A stretch of 64,000 nt of DNA, taken from positions 239,067-303,066 of the forward strand of contig JAKACZ010000001.1 in NCBI GenBank assembly GCA_021820965.1. Reading direction: 5' to 3'. Each line of letters begins with the position of its first letter. Within the stretch, counting starts at the first letter, position 1. Shown here in pieces: positions 63,809 to 64,000 of this stretch. The notes below the pieces were generated by a model, which did no database searches, had not been told where the DNA came from, and saw only the letters and a program-made list of their open reading frames with translations. This DNA is from Bacillota bacterium (lineage in GTDB: Bacteria > Bacillota > Sulfobacillia > Sulfobacillales > Sulfobacillaceae). The translations under genes were made by a program, and so were the position numbers.

Positions 63809-64000
63809 GGGTGTGGCTCTTCTGGAGGGAAGGTTAATCGAACAGAGGTTTGCAAAATGAAGCGTTGGCCCCATGAAAAGACTGAGGATTCTGGGCCTCC
63901 GAACCCATCGTTTCAGGGGTATCCACGGGTTCCGATCATTACCATCACGAGAAAAGACGTCAGTGGAGAAGCCATGGAATGTCCGTGGTTGGTACCGTGG
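63809..64000 (+). mobile_element. Left end of an insertion sequence running off the window
   Basis: 63809-63829 is a third copy of the 21-base terminal repeat seen at both ends of the miniature transposon, here followed 27 bp later by an open reading frame that continues to the window edge. This is the layout of an intact IS left end. Its right end and target duplication are outside the window. Confidence 0.6.
63857..64000 (+). CDS. Partial gene, probable transposase N-terminus
   Basis: ATG 63857 is followed by 47 open codons to the window edge (MKRWPHEKTEDSGPPNPSF ... VPIITITRKDVSGEAME). CAGAGG lies about ten bases upstream. I do not recognise the sequence. Calling it a transposase rests on its place just inside a terminal inverted repeat. 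Confidence 0.45.
   Translation, partial: MKRWPHEKTEDSGPPNPSFQGYPRVPIITITRKDVSGEAMECPWLVPW

Overview
The window looks like the chromosome of a moderately GC-rich Gram-positive, acidophilic, sulfur-metabolising bacterium of the Sulfobacillus type. This is inferred from strong Shine-Dalgarno sequences, frequent GTG/TTG starts, a SoeABC/DMSO-reductase-like molybdoenzyme, cyclohexanecarboxyl-CoA genes that would suit an organism with omega-alicyclic lipids, and many decayed IS200/IS605 relics. No rRNA, tRNA or CRISPR array was seen.

Layout. 1-1322: the 5' part of an anaerobic-type glycerol-3-phosphate dehydrogenase gene, with promoter and a terminator-like hairpin in its leader. 1332-1581: a short IS605-derived element. 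2203-2967: a damaged HEPN/MNT toxin-antitoxin pair. 3168-8510: an overlapping molybdoenzyme operon (catalytic, FeS, membrane anchor, glycosyltransferase-like) with a divergent LysR regulator. 10060-11576: a nitrilase-like protein whose catalytic Cys is Gly, and a UPF0158 protein. 11780-15465: an auxiliary grpE-dnaK-J-like chaperone operon whose J protein has no HPD motif. 16043-18359: a pRiA4b ORF-3-like protein and an alpha/beta hydrolase.

18676-27502: a murein-sugar salvage operon (murR, peptide-type ABC importer without ATPases, murQ, anmK, AmiE-like amidase, acetyltransferase, nagB). 27852-30415: EamA transporter, lipoprotein, GrpB-family protein. 30900-33612: badI, badH and an aliB-like dehydrogenase, a beta-oxidation-like module for cyclohexanecarboxyl-CoA, with a TetR gene at 35681. 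A 1,581-bp insertion sequence with 14-bp inverted repeats and an 8-bp target duplication sits between the operon and tetR. 36329-39560 is full of IS605 debris; one such element supplies the stop codon of a secreted beta-propeller gene.

39704-48438: mixed accessory genes (panE, 2H phosphoesterase, SDR/HxlR pair, an unknown three-gene group with an in-frame amber codon, WYL regulator/DinB pair, universal stress protein). 50059-59295: a putative IclR regulon for a nitrogen compound (cupins, SDR, branched-chain-type aminotransferase, class II amidotransferase, amino-acid permease, Dabb and AhpD-like proteins, glutamine-synthetase-like ligase, amidohydrolase), with IclR-like palindromes upstream of both arms. 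61004-61407 is a 404-bp miniature transposon with 9-bp target duplications; its terminal repeat recurs at 63809 at the edge of what looks like a full insertion sequence running off the window.
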